Assembly (NCBI GenBank): GCA_946886075.1
Contig: CAMPHR010000013.1
Coordinates: 1-64,000, forward strand
Length of the DNA: 64,000 bases
From: an uncultured Novosphingobium sp.
GTDB taxonomy: Bacteria; Pseudomonadota; Alphaproteobacteria; Sphingomonadales; Sphingomonadaceae
Direction of reading: 5' to 3'
Shown: positions 18,923-29,299 of the stretch, one piece after another
How the letters are laid out: each line of letters starts with the position of its first letter
Numbering within the stretch: the first letter of the stretch is position 1
Notes under the pieces: generated by a model
The model's input: only the letters and a program-made list of their open reading frames with translations
Database searches by the model: none
What the model was told of the DNA's origin: nothing
Translations under genes and position numbers: made by a program

Positions 18923-20023
18923 TCAGACGTTGAAGCGGAACAGCATGATGTCGCCGTCCTGCGTCACATAATCCTTGCCTTCCGACCGCCATTTGCCCGC
19001 TTCCTTGGCTCCGGCCTCGCCGTTGAATTGGACATAGTCTGCATAGGCCATGGTTTCGGCGCGGATGAAGCCCTTCTCAAAATCCGTGTGGATCGCCCCG
19101 GCGGCCTGCGGCGCCTTCGACCCTTTGGTCACGGTCCAGGCGCGGGCTTCCTTGGGGCCGACGGTGAAGAAGGTTATGAGGCCCAGCAGTTCATAACCCG
19201 CGCGGATGATGCGGGCGAGCCCTGCTTCGGTCAGGCCCAGAGCCTCCAGATATTCGGCGCGCTCTTCGATCGGCATGGTGATGAGTTCAGCCTCGATGGC
19301 AGCGGAAACGATCACCGCCTTTGCCCCTTCGGCCGCAGCCTTTTCGAATACGCGGGCGGAGTGCGCATTGCCCTCGGCCGCTGCTTCTTCCTCGACATTG
19401 CAGACATAGAGGACTGGCTTGGCGGTCAACAGCTGCGCCTGCGAAAAGAGCCGCTCTTCTTCCACATCCTTGGGCACGGTAAGGCGGGCGGGCTTGCCGT
19501 CGCGCAGCAGGTCGAGCGCCTGGCCCAGAACCGAAGCGGCGGCCTTAGCCTCCTTGTCGCCCTGCGCCGCCTTCTTGGCGAGGTTAGGCACGCGCTTTTC
19601 CAGGCTTTCGAGGTCGGCCAGCATCAATTCGGTCTCGACCGTCTCCGCGTCCGCGATGGGATCGACCTTGCCTTCGACATGGGTGATGTCGCCATCTTCA
19701 AAGCAGCGCAGCACATGGACGATGGCGTCCGTCTCGCGGATGTTCGCGAGGAACTGGTTACCCAGACCTTCGCCCTTCGACGCGCCACGCACCAGGCCTG
19801 CAATATCGACGAAGCTTAGCTGCGTCTCGATGATCTTGGCGCTGCCGCCGATCTTGGCGATGGTCTGAAGCCGGTCGTCGGGTACGGCGACGCGCCCCTC
19901 ATTGGGCTCGATCGTGCAGAAAGGATAGTTCGCCGCCTGCGCCGCCTGCGTCTCCGTCAGCGCGTTGAACAGAGTGGACTTGCCCACATTGGGAAGCCCG
20001 ACGATACCGCAACGAAAACCCAT
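18923..20023 (-). CDS. ychF: ribosome-associated ATPase YchF (Obg-like)
   Basis: A 366-residue P-loop protein with GLPNVGKSTLFNALT at residues about 7-21, NYPFCTIEPN, and DIAGLVRGASKGEGLGNQFL. The central coiled coil and the C-terminal TGS-like domain (from about residue 280) follow. YchF/OLA1 proteins bind ATP rather than GTP and associate with ribosomes. The length matches the family, and the start at 20023 gives the usual MGFRCGIVGLPN. Confidence 0.96.
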   Translation of the reverse strand: MGFRCGIVGLPNVGKSTLFNALTETQAAQAANYPFCTIEPNEGRVAVPDDRLQTIAKIGGSAKIIETQLSFVDIAGLVRGASKGEGLGNQFLANIRETDAIVHVLRCFEDGDITHVEGKVDPIADAETVETELMLADLESLEKRVPNLAKKAAQGDKEAKAAASVLGQALDLLRDGKPARLTVPKDVEEERLFSQAQLLTAKPVLYVCNVEEEAAAEGNAHSARVFEKAAAEGAKAVIVSAAIEAELITMPIEERAEYLEALGLTEAGLARIIRAGYELLGLITFFTVGPKEARAWTVTKGSKAPQAAGAIHTDFEKGFIRAETMAYADYVQFNGEAGAKEAGKWRSEGKDYVTQDGDIMLFRFNV

Positions 20024-20092
20024 GGAACTGCCTTCACGTCAAAATGATGGCCGGGCCGATAGCCTGTTCCGCGTCCGAAGGCCAGAGCGTGC

Positions 20093-20797
20093 TCAGCGCC
20101 GGAAGAAGAGGGTGACCGATGCGACATGGTTCATGCGCTCATTCCCGCCTCGTTGGTTGATCAGCTGGTTGAGATAGCCGACCTCGGCGGTCGATTTGCC
20201 CATCAGCTTGATTTCGGCGCCAACGAAGCTGCGCAACTGATCGAAGCCCGCTCGCTGCCCCCAGGCGGTGCTGTTTAGCGCCGCAAAACCCTCCGCATAG
20301 ACCAGCGCATTGACCGCTTGGCTGCCTGGCTTCAGCGGCTTTTCGTAACGGAGCATCTCCCGCAGCCGCCAACCCATCCCGCCGCCGTCCGAGCGCCAGC
20401 GCTGCTCCAGCCGCGTGCGGGACGATAATTCGCCGTCCCACGGTGTGCCGATCGTCCAGTTGATCTGCTGGAAACTGCGCTCTTCATTGACATCGCGACC
20501 GCCTTGTGACGGCAGGACGACATGCGCATAGCCCTGATAGATGGACAGCTTAGGGGACAGCTTCCATCCCACCGCGCCGCGCAGGAGTGTCTGGTCCGGC
20601 TGCGATGCGCCATTGCCGAAACGTGGCTGGATCTCGGCGAAATAGATGAGGTCGCCACTGACCGGCCCCATGGCAGTCAGGTTGAGCCAGACCTGCTCAT
20701 CTTCCGCTGTCGCGGCGCGCGCAGTAGCGCCAGTCAGCAGGGGCGAGATACCCAAAAGAGCGCCGAGAAGGAGGGTGGCGAAGGGAACACGGAACAT
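20093..20797 (-). CDS. DUF2490 family outer-membrane-like protein
   Basis: A 234-residue protein with a signal peptide (residues 1 to about 29, ending TARAATAEDE). The mature part is rich in alternating strands and aromatic residues: QVWLNLTAMGPVSGDLIYFAEIQPRFG, RTRLEQRWR, and a terminal strand ending in VASVTLFFRR. This is the pattern of DUF2490, thought to be a small beta-barrel of the outer membrane. No function is known. It stands alone between ychF and phosphoglucomutase on the same strand. Confidence 0.85.
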   Translation of the reverse strand: MFRVPFATLLLGALLGISPLLTGATARAATAEDEQVWLNLTAMGPVSGDLIYFAEIQPRFGNGASQPDQTLLRGAVGWKLSPKLSIYQGYAHVVLPSQGGRDVNEERSFQQINWTIGTPWDGELSSRTRLEQRWRSDGGGMGWRLREMLRYEKPLKPGSQAVNALVYAEGFAALNSTAWGQRAGFDQLRSFVGAEIKLMGKSTAEVGYLNQLINQRGGNERMNHVASVTLFFRR

Positions 20798-20858
20798 GGT
20801 GCGTCCCTAGTCTTTCCCCCTTGCCACCCGATTTCCTCGCCGTGACTTTTTATGTCTG

Positions 20859-22523
<1,665 letters not shown>

Positions 22524-22612
22524 CTATGGCGCGGCAATGCTGCGCCGCGCAATCCATTCAAAGGATTTCGCCGTGCGGGTGAGGCGGCGGGCCGTACCGC
22601 TGCCGGAATTCG

Positions 22613-23182
22613 TCAGTCCGCGAGCCTCAAAGCAACCTCATTCATGAAGCGCGCGTCGTCGCCCTTCGCCAACCACTCCGCCTCCGCGCCGATCGCGCCA
22701 AGCATGTCGGCCAGCGCATCCATCTCGCTCTTGTGATAATTGCCGAGCACATAGCCATGCACTCGGTCCTTGTGCCCCGGATGACCAATGCCGATCCGAA
22801 TCCGCCGGAAATCCGCCCCGACATGCGCATCGGTGGACCGCAAGCCATTATGCCCCGCATTACCGCCGCCGCGCTTCACCTTTACCTTCATCGGCGCCAG
22901 GTCCAGTTCGTCATGAAAGACGGTCACATCTTCGGGAGCCAATTTGTAGAAGCGCATCGCATCGCCGACTGACCGGCCGCTTTCGTTCATGAATGTCGCG
23001 GGCTTCAGCAGGATGATCTTTTCAGGCCCGATGCGGCCTTCCTGCACCCATCCTTGAAACTGCTTTTTGGGGGGCGAGAAGCGATACATGTCGGCGATCA
23101 CGTCAGCCGCCATGAAGCCGACATTATGCCGGTGCATCGCATATTGGGTGCCCGGATTGCCCAGCCCGACCCAGATCTGCAT
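22613..23182 (-). CDS. pth: peptidyl-tRNA hydrolase
   Basis: This 189-residue Pth begins with WVGLGNPGTQYAMHRHNVGF, which contains the catalytic His and the tRNA-binding residues. KPATFMNESGRSVG and HDELDLAPMKVKVKRGGGNAGHNGL complete the active site. It releases tRNA from peptidyl-tRNA that falls off ribosomes. It lies downstream of rplY on the same strand with a palindromic repeat between. Confidence 0.96.
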   Translation of the reverse strand: MQIWVGLGNPGTQYAMHRHNVGFMAADVIADMYRFSPPKKQFQGWVQEGRIGPEKIILLKPATFMNESGRSVGDAMRFYKLAPEDVTVFHDELDLAPMKVKVKRGGGNAGHNGLRSTDAHVGADFRRIRIGIGHPGHKDRVHGYVLGNYHKSEMDALADMLGAIGAEAEWLAKGDDARFMNEVALRLAD

Positions 23183-23200
23183 CCCACATCTCCAAAAAAG

Positions 23201-23292
23201 CGAACCCCCGTCCGCCTGAACCTGCCGAAGCGCCTCTTTTCTCTATCCGGAAAAAAAGGCGGGCTTCGACAAGCTCAACCCGAACGGGGGTG
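23201..23292. repeat. imperfect inverted repeat between rplY and pth
   Basis: Two arms of about 40 bases face each other: one begins CGAACCCCCGTCCG, the other ends CCCGAACGGGGGTGAG with GGGCTTCGACAAGCTCAA inside. The second arm is of a type I recall as very common in sphingomonad genomes. The RNA would fold into a long hairpin and may attenuate read-through from rplY into pth. Confidence 0.6.
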
Positions 23293-23325
23293 AGCAAACC
23301 GGTAATCGGTTAGCCGGGTAAAGGC

Positions 23326-23940
23326 TTATTCGCCTTCTGCAGGCGTTTCGTTGTCGCCTTCGGCGCTCTTCAAGGCCGACGGGGCAACGATGGTCGCGAC
23401 GGTGAAGTCGGTCTCATCATGTGCGGCCTTTGCGCCCTTGGGCAGCGTCACCGCGCTGATGTGGATCGATTCGCCAACGTCCAGACCCTTCAGGTCGACG
23501 ACGACGTCGTCCGGGATCTCGGCTGCATCGACGATCAGTTCGATGTCATGCGCGACGATGTTCAGAACGCCGCCCTTCTTGAGGCCGGGCGATGCATCTT
23601 CATTTTCGAAGCGCACCGGCACGTTGACGTGGACGGTGGCATGTTCCGAAACGCGCAGGAAGTCAGCGTGCAGCGGACGGTCGCTCACGGGGTGGAAAGC
23701 CACATCCTTGGCCAGGGTGCGGACCTTCTTGCCGCCGACTTCGACGAAGACGACCGAATTGAAGAAGTGGCCGGTGCCGAGCAGCTTGTTGAGGAGCTTT
23801 TCCTCGACGTGGATCGACTGGGGTTCTTCATTGTTACCATAGATGACGGCGGGTACGCGGCCCTCACGGCGGAGAGCGCGGGAGGCTCCCTTGCCTGCCC
23901 GATCGCGTGCCTCGGCCGACAGCGTAAGCTGCTCGCTCAT
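23326..23940 (-). CDS. rplY: 50S ribosomal protein L25/general stress protein Ctc
   Basis: A 204-residue long-form L25 (TL5/CTC type). The N-terminal 5S rRNA-binding domain ([24 protein letters not shown]) spans about residues 1-95 and the CTC-type beta domain follows. The tail is acidic ([11 protein letters not shown]). It binds 5S rRNA in the large subunit. It stands just upstream of pth, a common pairing. Confidence 0.96.
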   Translation of the reverse strand: MSEQLTLSAEARDRAGKGASRALRREGRVPAVIYGNNEEPQSIHVEEKLLNKLLGTGHFFNSVVFVEVGGKKVRTLAKDVAFHPVSDRPLHADFLRVSEHATVHVNVPVRFENEDASPGLKKGGVLNIVAHDIELIVDAAEIPDDVVVDLKGLDVGESIHISAVTLPKGAKAAHDETDFTVATIVAPSALKSAEGDNETPAEGE

Positions 23941-24051
23941 TGCGTGTCTCCAAAAGCTGATATGTCAAAATTTCCCGCAACGCCTCCAGGGATGACCATC
24001 ACGGGAAGGCGGCCCTGTAGCAGAAAGGTGGGCAAAGGCAAGGGCGGGGCG

Positions 24052-24927
24052 CTATTGCACCCGCGTCACCTTGTATCCGCGCGCGGTGAGCAGGCCGATA
24101 AGATTGTCCCGCCCGGTCAGATGCCCCGTGCCTACCGCGATGAAAGGTCGCCCCTTCAACTGCGCGATCGCCGCTGTCCAATCCCGATTGCGCACAACCA
24201 TCACAGCTTGCTCAACCGCCGCGTCCGGCTGTTCCCCCCGATCCTCACGCGCAATCGCGTCCAAGTCGCCTTTCAGCCAAGCGTGCAGGATGCGCTCGTA
24301 AAGCGCCTTCATGCCGTCCGCCTCCGCCACCGTCTGAGCGAGCAACCGCCGCTGCGAGACTTCCGGCAGCGTGTCGAACGCGCCGAACTGCCGCGCTACC
24401 GTCTCCAGTCCGCCGATCGGCTTTCCCGCATCACTGAACGCTGCGATCAGCACGGGCTCCACCCCATGATCGGCGCTCACATGCAGCGATTGCTGCGCCG
24501 CCGCCGACAGGAGCATCGCAGCCGCCCAGCTTTCATAACTCGACAACCCCCGCAGATCGGCCCCGCCATCGTCAGCGATCCGCTTCAATTCGGCCTGATC
24601 CGCTGCAGGCACCCGGCTTTCAAGCGGGGGCAGATTGGGACTGCGCCCCATCATCTCGAACACCGCCCGTGTCCGCTGCGGGTCCTGTATCTCTGCAGAT
24701 TCGATTACCAGCCGATCCGAAGCCTCAATCGCGCGCGCGATTTCGCCGCTGCGCCAATCAATCCCGCGCGGCAACACATGGATCGTGCCGAACAGCCAGC
24801 CGTCCAGTCCATGGCCCTGCACCCGCCACAGCGCAGGCCCACCCTCGACGGCCGAAAAGTCCGGCTCTCGTCCGCAAGCCGCGATGAGCAGCAGCGCACA
24901 CAGCCCCAACCATCGCAGCAAGCTCAC
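24052..24927 (-). CDS. TraB/GumN family lipoprotein, copy 2
   Basis: About 291 residues. The GTG at 24927 lies in a GTGA overlap with the upstream paralogue and gives a lipoprotein signal (LGLCALLLIAACGRE, lipobox IAAC). TraB-type motifs follow: FGTIHVLPRG with the conserved His, an ESAEIQDP acidic segment, and AVGTGHLTGRDNL near the end. GumN/TraB proteins (e.g. TIKI relatives) are thought to be metalloproteases or related hydrolases, but the bacterial function is not established. The lipid anchor implies the periplasm. Confidence 0.85.
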   Translation of the reverse strand: MSLLRWLGLCALLLIAACGREPDFSAVEGGPALWRVQGHGLDGWLFGTIHVLPRGIDWRSGEIARAIEASDRLVIESAEIQDPQRTRAVFEMMGRSPNLPPLESRVPAADQAELKRIADDGGADLRGLSSYESWAAAMLLSAAAQQSLHVSADHGVEPVLIAAFSDAGKPIGGLETVARQFGAFDTLPEVSQRRLLAQTVAEADGMKALYERILHAWLKGDLDAIAREDRGEQPDAAVEQAVMVVRNRDWTAAIAQLKGRPFIAVGTGHLTGRDNLIGLLTARGYKVTRVQ

Positions 24928-25838
24928 TCGGCAACCCTGGCCGCCGTGAGGCCCAGATCCTTCAGCTGGTCCTGCACACTGCCCTTGCCCGCCAGATGCC
25001 CGGCGCCCACGGCGATGAACACGGTTCCCGGCTGCGCCAAGCGCTCCTTGATCCATTTGGCCCAATTGCCGTTCCGCTGGATCAGCAGCACCTGCGCCAG
25101 TTCGGGCGTCGCCTCCAGCGACTCGTTCATTTCCGCCGCCAGCTTGTCAGGATCGCCCTCCTGCCAGTGCGCGATCAGCCGCGAAAACTCCGCGTCCATC
25201 TCTGGCAGGCCATCGACGGTGGCATTGAGGAACTTGACCTGACTATCCATCGGCAGCCCCGCGAAATAGCCAAGCTGCTGCTCCACCGTTTCAAGAGCGC
25301 CGACCTTCTTCCCCGCCGTCTCCGCCGCCACCGTCAGCGTCTTTTCAGCGCCCAGCTCCGCTTCATAGCCAAGCTTCTCCAGCGGCTTCACCGCCAATGC
25401 CATGCCCGCCATCCACGGATTGAAAGGCTCGAACATCTGCCACGGCAAGCCATTTGCAGCCATCGCCGCCTGATATTTCCCGCGCGTATCGGGAGTAAGT
25501 CGGTCCGACAGCGTCACACCATCGCGGGCCAAGCCCGTGTGCGCCATGGTAGCGGCCATCGCCTGCGGGTCTTCCGGCTCCACGATCTCCAGGATCAGCT
25601 CATCAGAGCTATCGAACGCCCGCTTGATCCCGCCCTTGAACCACTGCTTCCCGGGCTTCAGTACATGGACCGTGCCGAACAGATAAATCGTCGTGTCCTC
25701 GTCCCGCAGCCGCCACAGCGCAGGCGTCACATAAGCGGCCTTCGCGGCCGAGGGACGCGCCGAGGCCTCCTGCTCCTGCGCGCAACCACTTAGCATCAGC
25801 AGGCCCGCGGCCATCAGGCGGGAAAGCGACCATTTCAT
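24924..25838 (-). CDS. TraB/GumN family lipoprotein, copy 1
   Basis: About 304 residues from the ATG at 25838, which gives the lipoprotein signal MKWSLSRLMAAGLLMLSGC (lipobox LSGC). In-frame ATGs at 25847 and 25880 are alternatives and the open frame reaches 25976. The family motifs are FGTVHVLKPGK, EIVEPEDP and AVGAGHLAGKGSV. It overlaps copy 2 by four bases, so the two are made together. By eye they share the whole TraB domain but have diverged widely. Confidence 0.85.
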   Translation of the reverse strand: MKWSLSRLMAAGLLMLSGCAQEQEASARPSAAKAAYVTPALWRLRDEDTTIYLFGTVHVLKPGKQWFKGGIKRAFDSSDELILEIVEPEDPQAMAATMAHTGLARDGVTLSDRLTPDTRGKYQAAMAANGLPWQMFEPFNPWMAGMALAVKPLEKLGYEAELGAEKTLTVAAETAGKKVGALETVEQQLGYFAGLPMDSQVKFLNATVDGLPEMDAEFSRLIAHWQEGDPDKLAAEMNESLEATPELAQVLLIQRNGNWAKWIKERLAQPGTVFIAVGAGHLAGKGSVQDQLKDLGLTAARVAE

Positions 25839-26002
25839 ATCGAGCATCGATCCATCGTCAGAAGATTTCGCCATATCCATGCGGGGCAGGGGGCATTTGA
25901 GCAAGCGGATTAACCGCGCTCGCACCCTCTTTTCCTTGACCCTAAAGCCCGCCTGCGCCAAGGCGCGCGCGATCAAACCGTCATTTTCGCAAGGGACCGT
26001 CC

Positions 26003-26875
26003 GTGGCGACAGGCAAGCCGCTCTCCTTTCAGGACCTGATCCTGACCCTGCACGCCTATTGGGGTCGCCAAGGCTGCGTCATCCTGCAACCCTATGACAT
26101 GGAAGTCGGCGCGGGCACCTTCCACCCCGCCACGACCCTACGCAGCCTCGGTCCCAATGCTTGGAACGCTGCCTATGTGCAGCCCAGCCGCCGTCCGACT
26201 GACGGCCGCTACGGCGAAAACCCCAATCGCCTCCAGCATTATTACCAGTATCAGGTGATCATGAAGCCGTCCCCGGCGAACCTTCAGGAGCTTTACCTGG
26301 GGTCGCTGGTGGAGATCGGCATCGACCCCCTGGTCCACGATATCCGCTTCGTTGAGGATGACTGGGAAAGCCCGACGCTCGGCGCATGGGGCCTTGGCTG
26401 GGAAGTCTGGTGCGACGGCATGGAAGTCACCCAGTTCACTTACTTCCAGCAGATGGGCGGCTTCGATTGCAAGCCCGTCGCGGGCGAGCTGACCTACGGC
26501 CTCGAACGCCTCGCCATGTATATTCAGGGCGTCGACAGCGTTTATGATCTTAAGTTCAACGACGCAGGCGTCACTTATGGCGACGTCTTCCTCGCCAATG
26601 AGCAGCAGATGTCGAAATGGAATTTCGAGATCGCCGACACCGAAAAGCTGTTCCGCTGGTTCAAGGACGCCGAAGCCGAGTGCAAGGTGAGCCTTGAGGC
26701 TGGCGTCCCGCTCGCTGCCTATGATCAGGCGATCAAGGCAAGCCACGTCTTCAACCTGCTCCAGGCCCGCGGCGTCATCTCGGTACAGGAACGTGCCAGC
26801 TACATCGGCCGCGTCCGCGACCTTGCGAAGGGATCGTGCGAAAAGTGGATGGAAGTAAACGGATGGGCCGCGTGA
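26003..26875 (+). CDS. glyQ: glycine--tRNA ligase alpha subunit
   Basis: A 290-residue GlyQ of the heterotetrameric bacterial type. It begins with a GTG at 26003, with AAGGGA 6 bases upstream. Conserved segments are [43 protein letters not shown] and [14 protein letters not shown]. The alpha subunit carries the class II aminoacylation active site. The 109-base gap to glyS is filled by palindromic repeats, so expression of the two subunits may not be simply coupled. Confidence 0.97.
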   Translation: MATGKPLSFQDLILTLHAYWGRQGCVILQPYDMEVGAGTFHPATTLRSLGPNAWNAAYVQPSRRPTDGRYGENPNRLQHYYQYQVIMKPSPANLQELYLGSLVEIGIDPLVHDIRFVEDDWESPTLGAWGLGWEVWCDGMEVTQFTYFQQMGGFDCKPVAGELTYGLERLAMYIQGVDSVYDLKFNDAGVTYGDVFLANEQQMSKWNFEIADTEKLFRWFKDAEAECKVSLEAGVPLAAYDQAIKASHVFNLLQARGVISVQERASYIGRVRDLAKGSCEKWMEVNGWAA

Positions 26876-26895
26876 TGTGTAAGATCAATTCCGTC

Positions 26896-26969
26896 ATCCC
26901 AGCGAAAGCTGGGATCTCATGCCTCACGCGCTTCACCATCCGGCATGAGGCCCCAGCCTCCGCTGGGGC
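26896..26969. repeat. BIME-like repeat pair between glyQ and glyS
   Basis: Three perfect hairpins stand in a row: ATCCCAGC-GAAA-GCTGGGAT (26896-26915), CTCATGCC/GGCATGAG (26916-26949) and GCCCCAGC-CTCC-GCTGGGGC (26950-26969). The outer two are inverted copies of one unit around the middle stem. This is the architecture of a paired REP element. Confidence 0.8.
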
Positions 26970-26984
26970 TGCGGAGGAACTCGC

Positions 26985-29126
26985 ATGAGCGATTTCCTCC
27001 TTGAACTCCGCTGCGAAGAAATCCCGGCCCGGATGCAGCTCAAGGCATCGGAAGACCTGGCCCGCCTCTTCACCGAGGAACTGGCAAGGGCTGGCCTCGC
27101 GCCGACGAGCATCGACAGCTTCGTCACCCCCCGCCGTCTCGCCCTGATCGCGCGCAATCTTCCTCTGGAAACCGCCGCCGTCAGCGAGGAATTCAAAGGC
27201 CCCCGCACCAGCGCCCCCGCGCAGGCGCTCGAAGGCTTCCTGCGCAAGACCGGCCTGACCCAGGGTCAGCTAGAAGACCGCGACGGCGTCTGGTTCGCCA
27301 CCGTCAACAAGCCCGGCCGCGCCACCGCCGAAGTTCTGGCAGAAGCCGTCCCCACCATCGTCCGCGCCTTTCCCTGGCCCAAGTCCATGCGCTGGGGCAC
27401 CGCTTCGCAGACGACCGAAAGCCTCCGCTGGGTCCGCCCATTGCAAGGCATCGTTGCGATCCTTGGCGAAGACCTTGTCGATATCGAGATCGAAGGCACG
27501 CGCAGCGGCTACGCCACGCTCGGCCACCGCTTTCATCACCCCGGCGAAATCACCATCGGTGGTGCGCACGACTATGTCGAAAAGCTGCGCGCCTGCCATG
27601 TGATCGTCAGCCACCAGGAACGTCAGTCGATCATCGAGGCCAAGGCGAACGAAGCCGCCGCCGCGAAGGGCTACACCGTGATCGAGGACAAAGGCCTCAT
27701 CGCGGAGAATGCCGGTCTGACGGAATGGCCGGTGCCGCTGCTCGGCGATTTCGACCCAGCCTTCCTTGAGGTTCCGCCTGAAGTCATTCAGCTAACCCTG
27801 CGTATAAACCAGAAATATTTCGTCCTGCGCGACGCGGCTGGCAAGCTCGCGCCTGCCTTCATCTGCACCGCCAATATCGAGGCGAAGGATGGCGGCGAAG
27901 CAATCATAGCAGGCAACCGCAAGGTCCTAGCCGCGCGCCTGTCCGACGCCCGCTTCTTCTGGGAACAGGACCGCAAGACGAGCCTGGAAGACCACGCCAA
28001 GAAGCTCCAACGCATCACCTTCCACGAAAAGCTAGGCACCGTCGCCGACAAGGTAGACCGCGTAGCCAAACTCGCCCGCTGGCTGGTAGAACAAGGCATC
28101 ATCACTTCTTCCCCCCTCCCGCAAGCGGGAGGGGCCGGGGGTGGGCAAGCCCCAACGGTTGCGCAACTAGCAGACCTGGCCGAACAAGCCGCCCGCCTAG
28201 CCAAGGCCGACCTCGTCACCGAAATGGTCGGCGAATTCCCCGAACTCCAAGGCGTCATGGGCGGCTACTACGCCCGCGCCGAGGGTCTTCCGGACGCCGT
28301 GGCTGACGCGATCCGCGATCATTACAAGCCGGTCGGGCAGGGAGACGAGGTGCCAACTGCGCCGGTTACGGTGGCGGTGTCGTTGGCGGACAAGTTGGAT
28401 ACACTACTATCGTTTTTTGACATCAAAGAGTATCCGACTGGATCGAAAGACCCCTTTGCCCTGCGGCGCGCTTCAATTGCGATCATTCGCCTGATTCTTG
28501 AAAATCGCCTCAAGATGGTGACGGACGCCCCGATCGAGTTTTGGCTTGGCCAATCGGACGAAAGTGTTGTTCTCTCCGAAAATGATGTTGAGCGTCGGCG
28601 GTTGCTCACCGTCGTGCTTGATTTTCTGTTAGATCGGTTGGGCGTTCAGCAGCGAGATGCAGGTATTCGACACGATTTCATAGAATCTTCGCGGCGGTGG
28701 AATGCTCGCGATGATGGCCGATTGGACCGTGTTAGCTTGCGAGCGTCGGCCCTCCAATCCTTCATCGCCACCGATGACGGCACCAACCTCCTCGCCGGAT
28801 ACAAGCGCGCCGCCAACATCCTGAAGAAGGAAGGCGTAGAAACCGCCGAAAAGGTCGAACCGACCTATGCCGCCGAACCGGCCGAAGCCGACCTGATGGC
28901 AGCCCTCGATGCAGCCGAACCGCGCGCCACCGCAGCCGTTAAGGCTGAGGATTTCGAAGGCGCCATGGCCGCACTCGCAACATTACGCGCGCCGATCGAC
29001 GCTTTCTTCGACAAGGTCACGGTCAACGACGCTGACCCGGCGAAGCGATCCGCCCGGTTGGCGTTGCTGGCGCGGGTGCGGGACGCAGTTCACGCTGTCG
29101 CAGATTTCTCGAAAATTGCAGGGTAA
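26985..29126 (+). CDS. glyS: glycine--tRNA ligase beta subunit, with in-frame repeat insert
   Basis: A 713-residue GlyS, slightly longer than usual (about 690). The N-terminus (LLELRCEEIPARMQ) and the C-terminal anticodon-binding region (KDPFALRRA, then DFFDKV-like AFFDKVTVND) are normal. Two oddities stand out. Residues about 374-389 (SSPLPQAGGAGGGQAP) are encoded by a palindromic repeat. From about 28350 to 28745 the codons change: TTG, CTA, TTA, ACA and GTT appear and G/C falls to 26 of 60 bases in 28381-28440, against 42 of 60 in 27301-27360. Both parts stay in frame, so the gene is probably functional. Confidence 0.95.
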   Translation: MSDFLLELRCEEIPARMQLKASEDLARLFTEELARAGLAPTSIDSFVTPRRLALIARNLPLETAAVSEEFKGPRTSAPAQALEGFLRKTGLTQGQLEDRDGVWFATVNKPGRATAEVLAEAVPTIVRAFPWPKSMRWGTASQTTESLRWVRPLQGIVAILGEDLVDIEIEGTRSGYATLGHRFHHPGEITIGGAHDYVEKLRACHVIVSHQERQSIIEAKANEAAAAKGYTVIEDKGLIAENAGLTEWPVPLLGDFDPAFLEVPPEVIQLTLRINQKYFVLRDAAGKLAPAFICTANIEAKDGGEAIIAGNRKVLAARLSDARFFWEQDRKTSLEDHAKKLQRITFHEKLGTVADKVDRVAKLARWLVEQGIITSSPLPQAGGAGGGQAPTVAQLADLAEQAARLAKADLVTEMVGEFPELQGVMGGYYARAEGLPDAVADAIRDHYKPVGQGDEVPTAPVTVAVSLADKLDTLLSFFDIKEYPTGSKDPFALRRASIAIIRLILENRLKMVTDAPIEFWLGQSDESVVLSENDVERRRLLTVVLDFLLDRLGVQQRDAGIRHDFIESSRRWNARDDGRLDRVSLRASALQSFIATDDGTNLLAGYKRAANILKKEGVETAEKVEPTYAAEPAEADLMAALDAAEPRATAAVKAEDFEGAMAALATLRAPIDAFFDKVTVNDADPAKRSARLALLARVRDAVHAVADFSKIAG
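28106..28150. repeat. palindromic repeat inside glyS coding sequence
   Basis: The core is the inverted pair CCCCTCCCGC/GCGGGAGGGG (28111-28132) followed by CCGGGGGTGGGC. The same kind of element lies after ppdK. It is read in frame as a Gly/Pro/Ser-rich loop. Confidence 0.8.
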
Positions 29127-29299
29127 TTCGTAAGAACCGGGTCAGGAAGCGCCCGGAAAGAATAGAAGAGGCGAGGGATCATCGTAAAAGCGGGTGCGTT
29201 CATCGCCCCGCCTGTTGTAGGAATGTTGCTGCAACGCACAAATACACGGCAATCAGTGCAGGGAGAGCCGGGATTATGTTGAAAATGGAAGAGGCCAGC

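Noticed and set aside
29127..29299. Terminator between glyS and ppdK (CCGGG...CCCGG near 29138)
   Set aside because: The stem is only five pairs and has no U-run, so it was not called.
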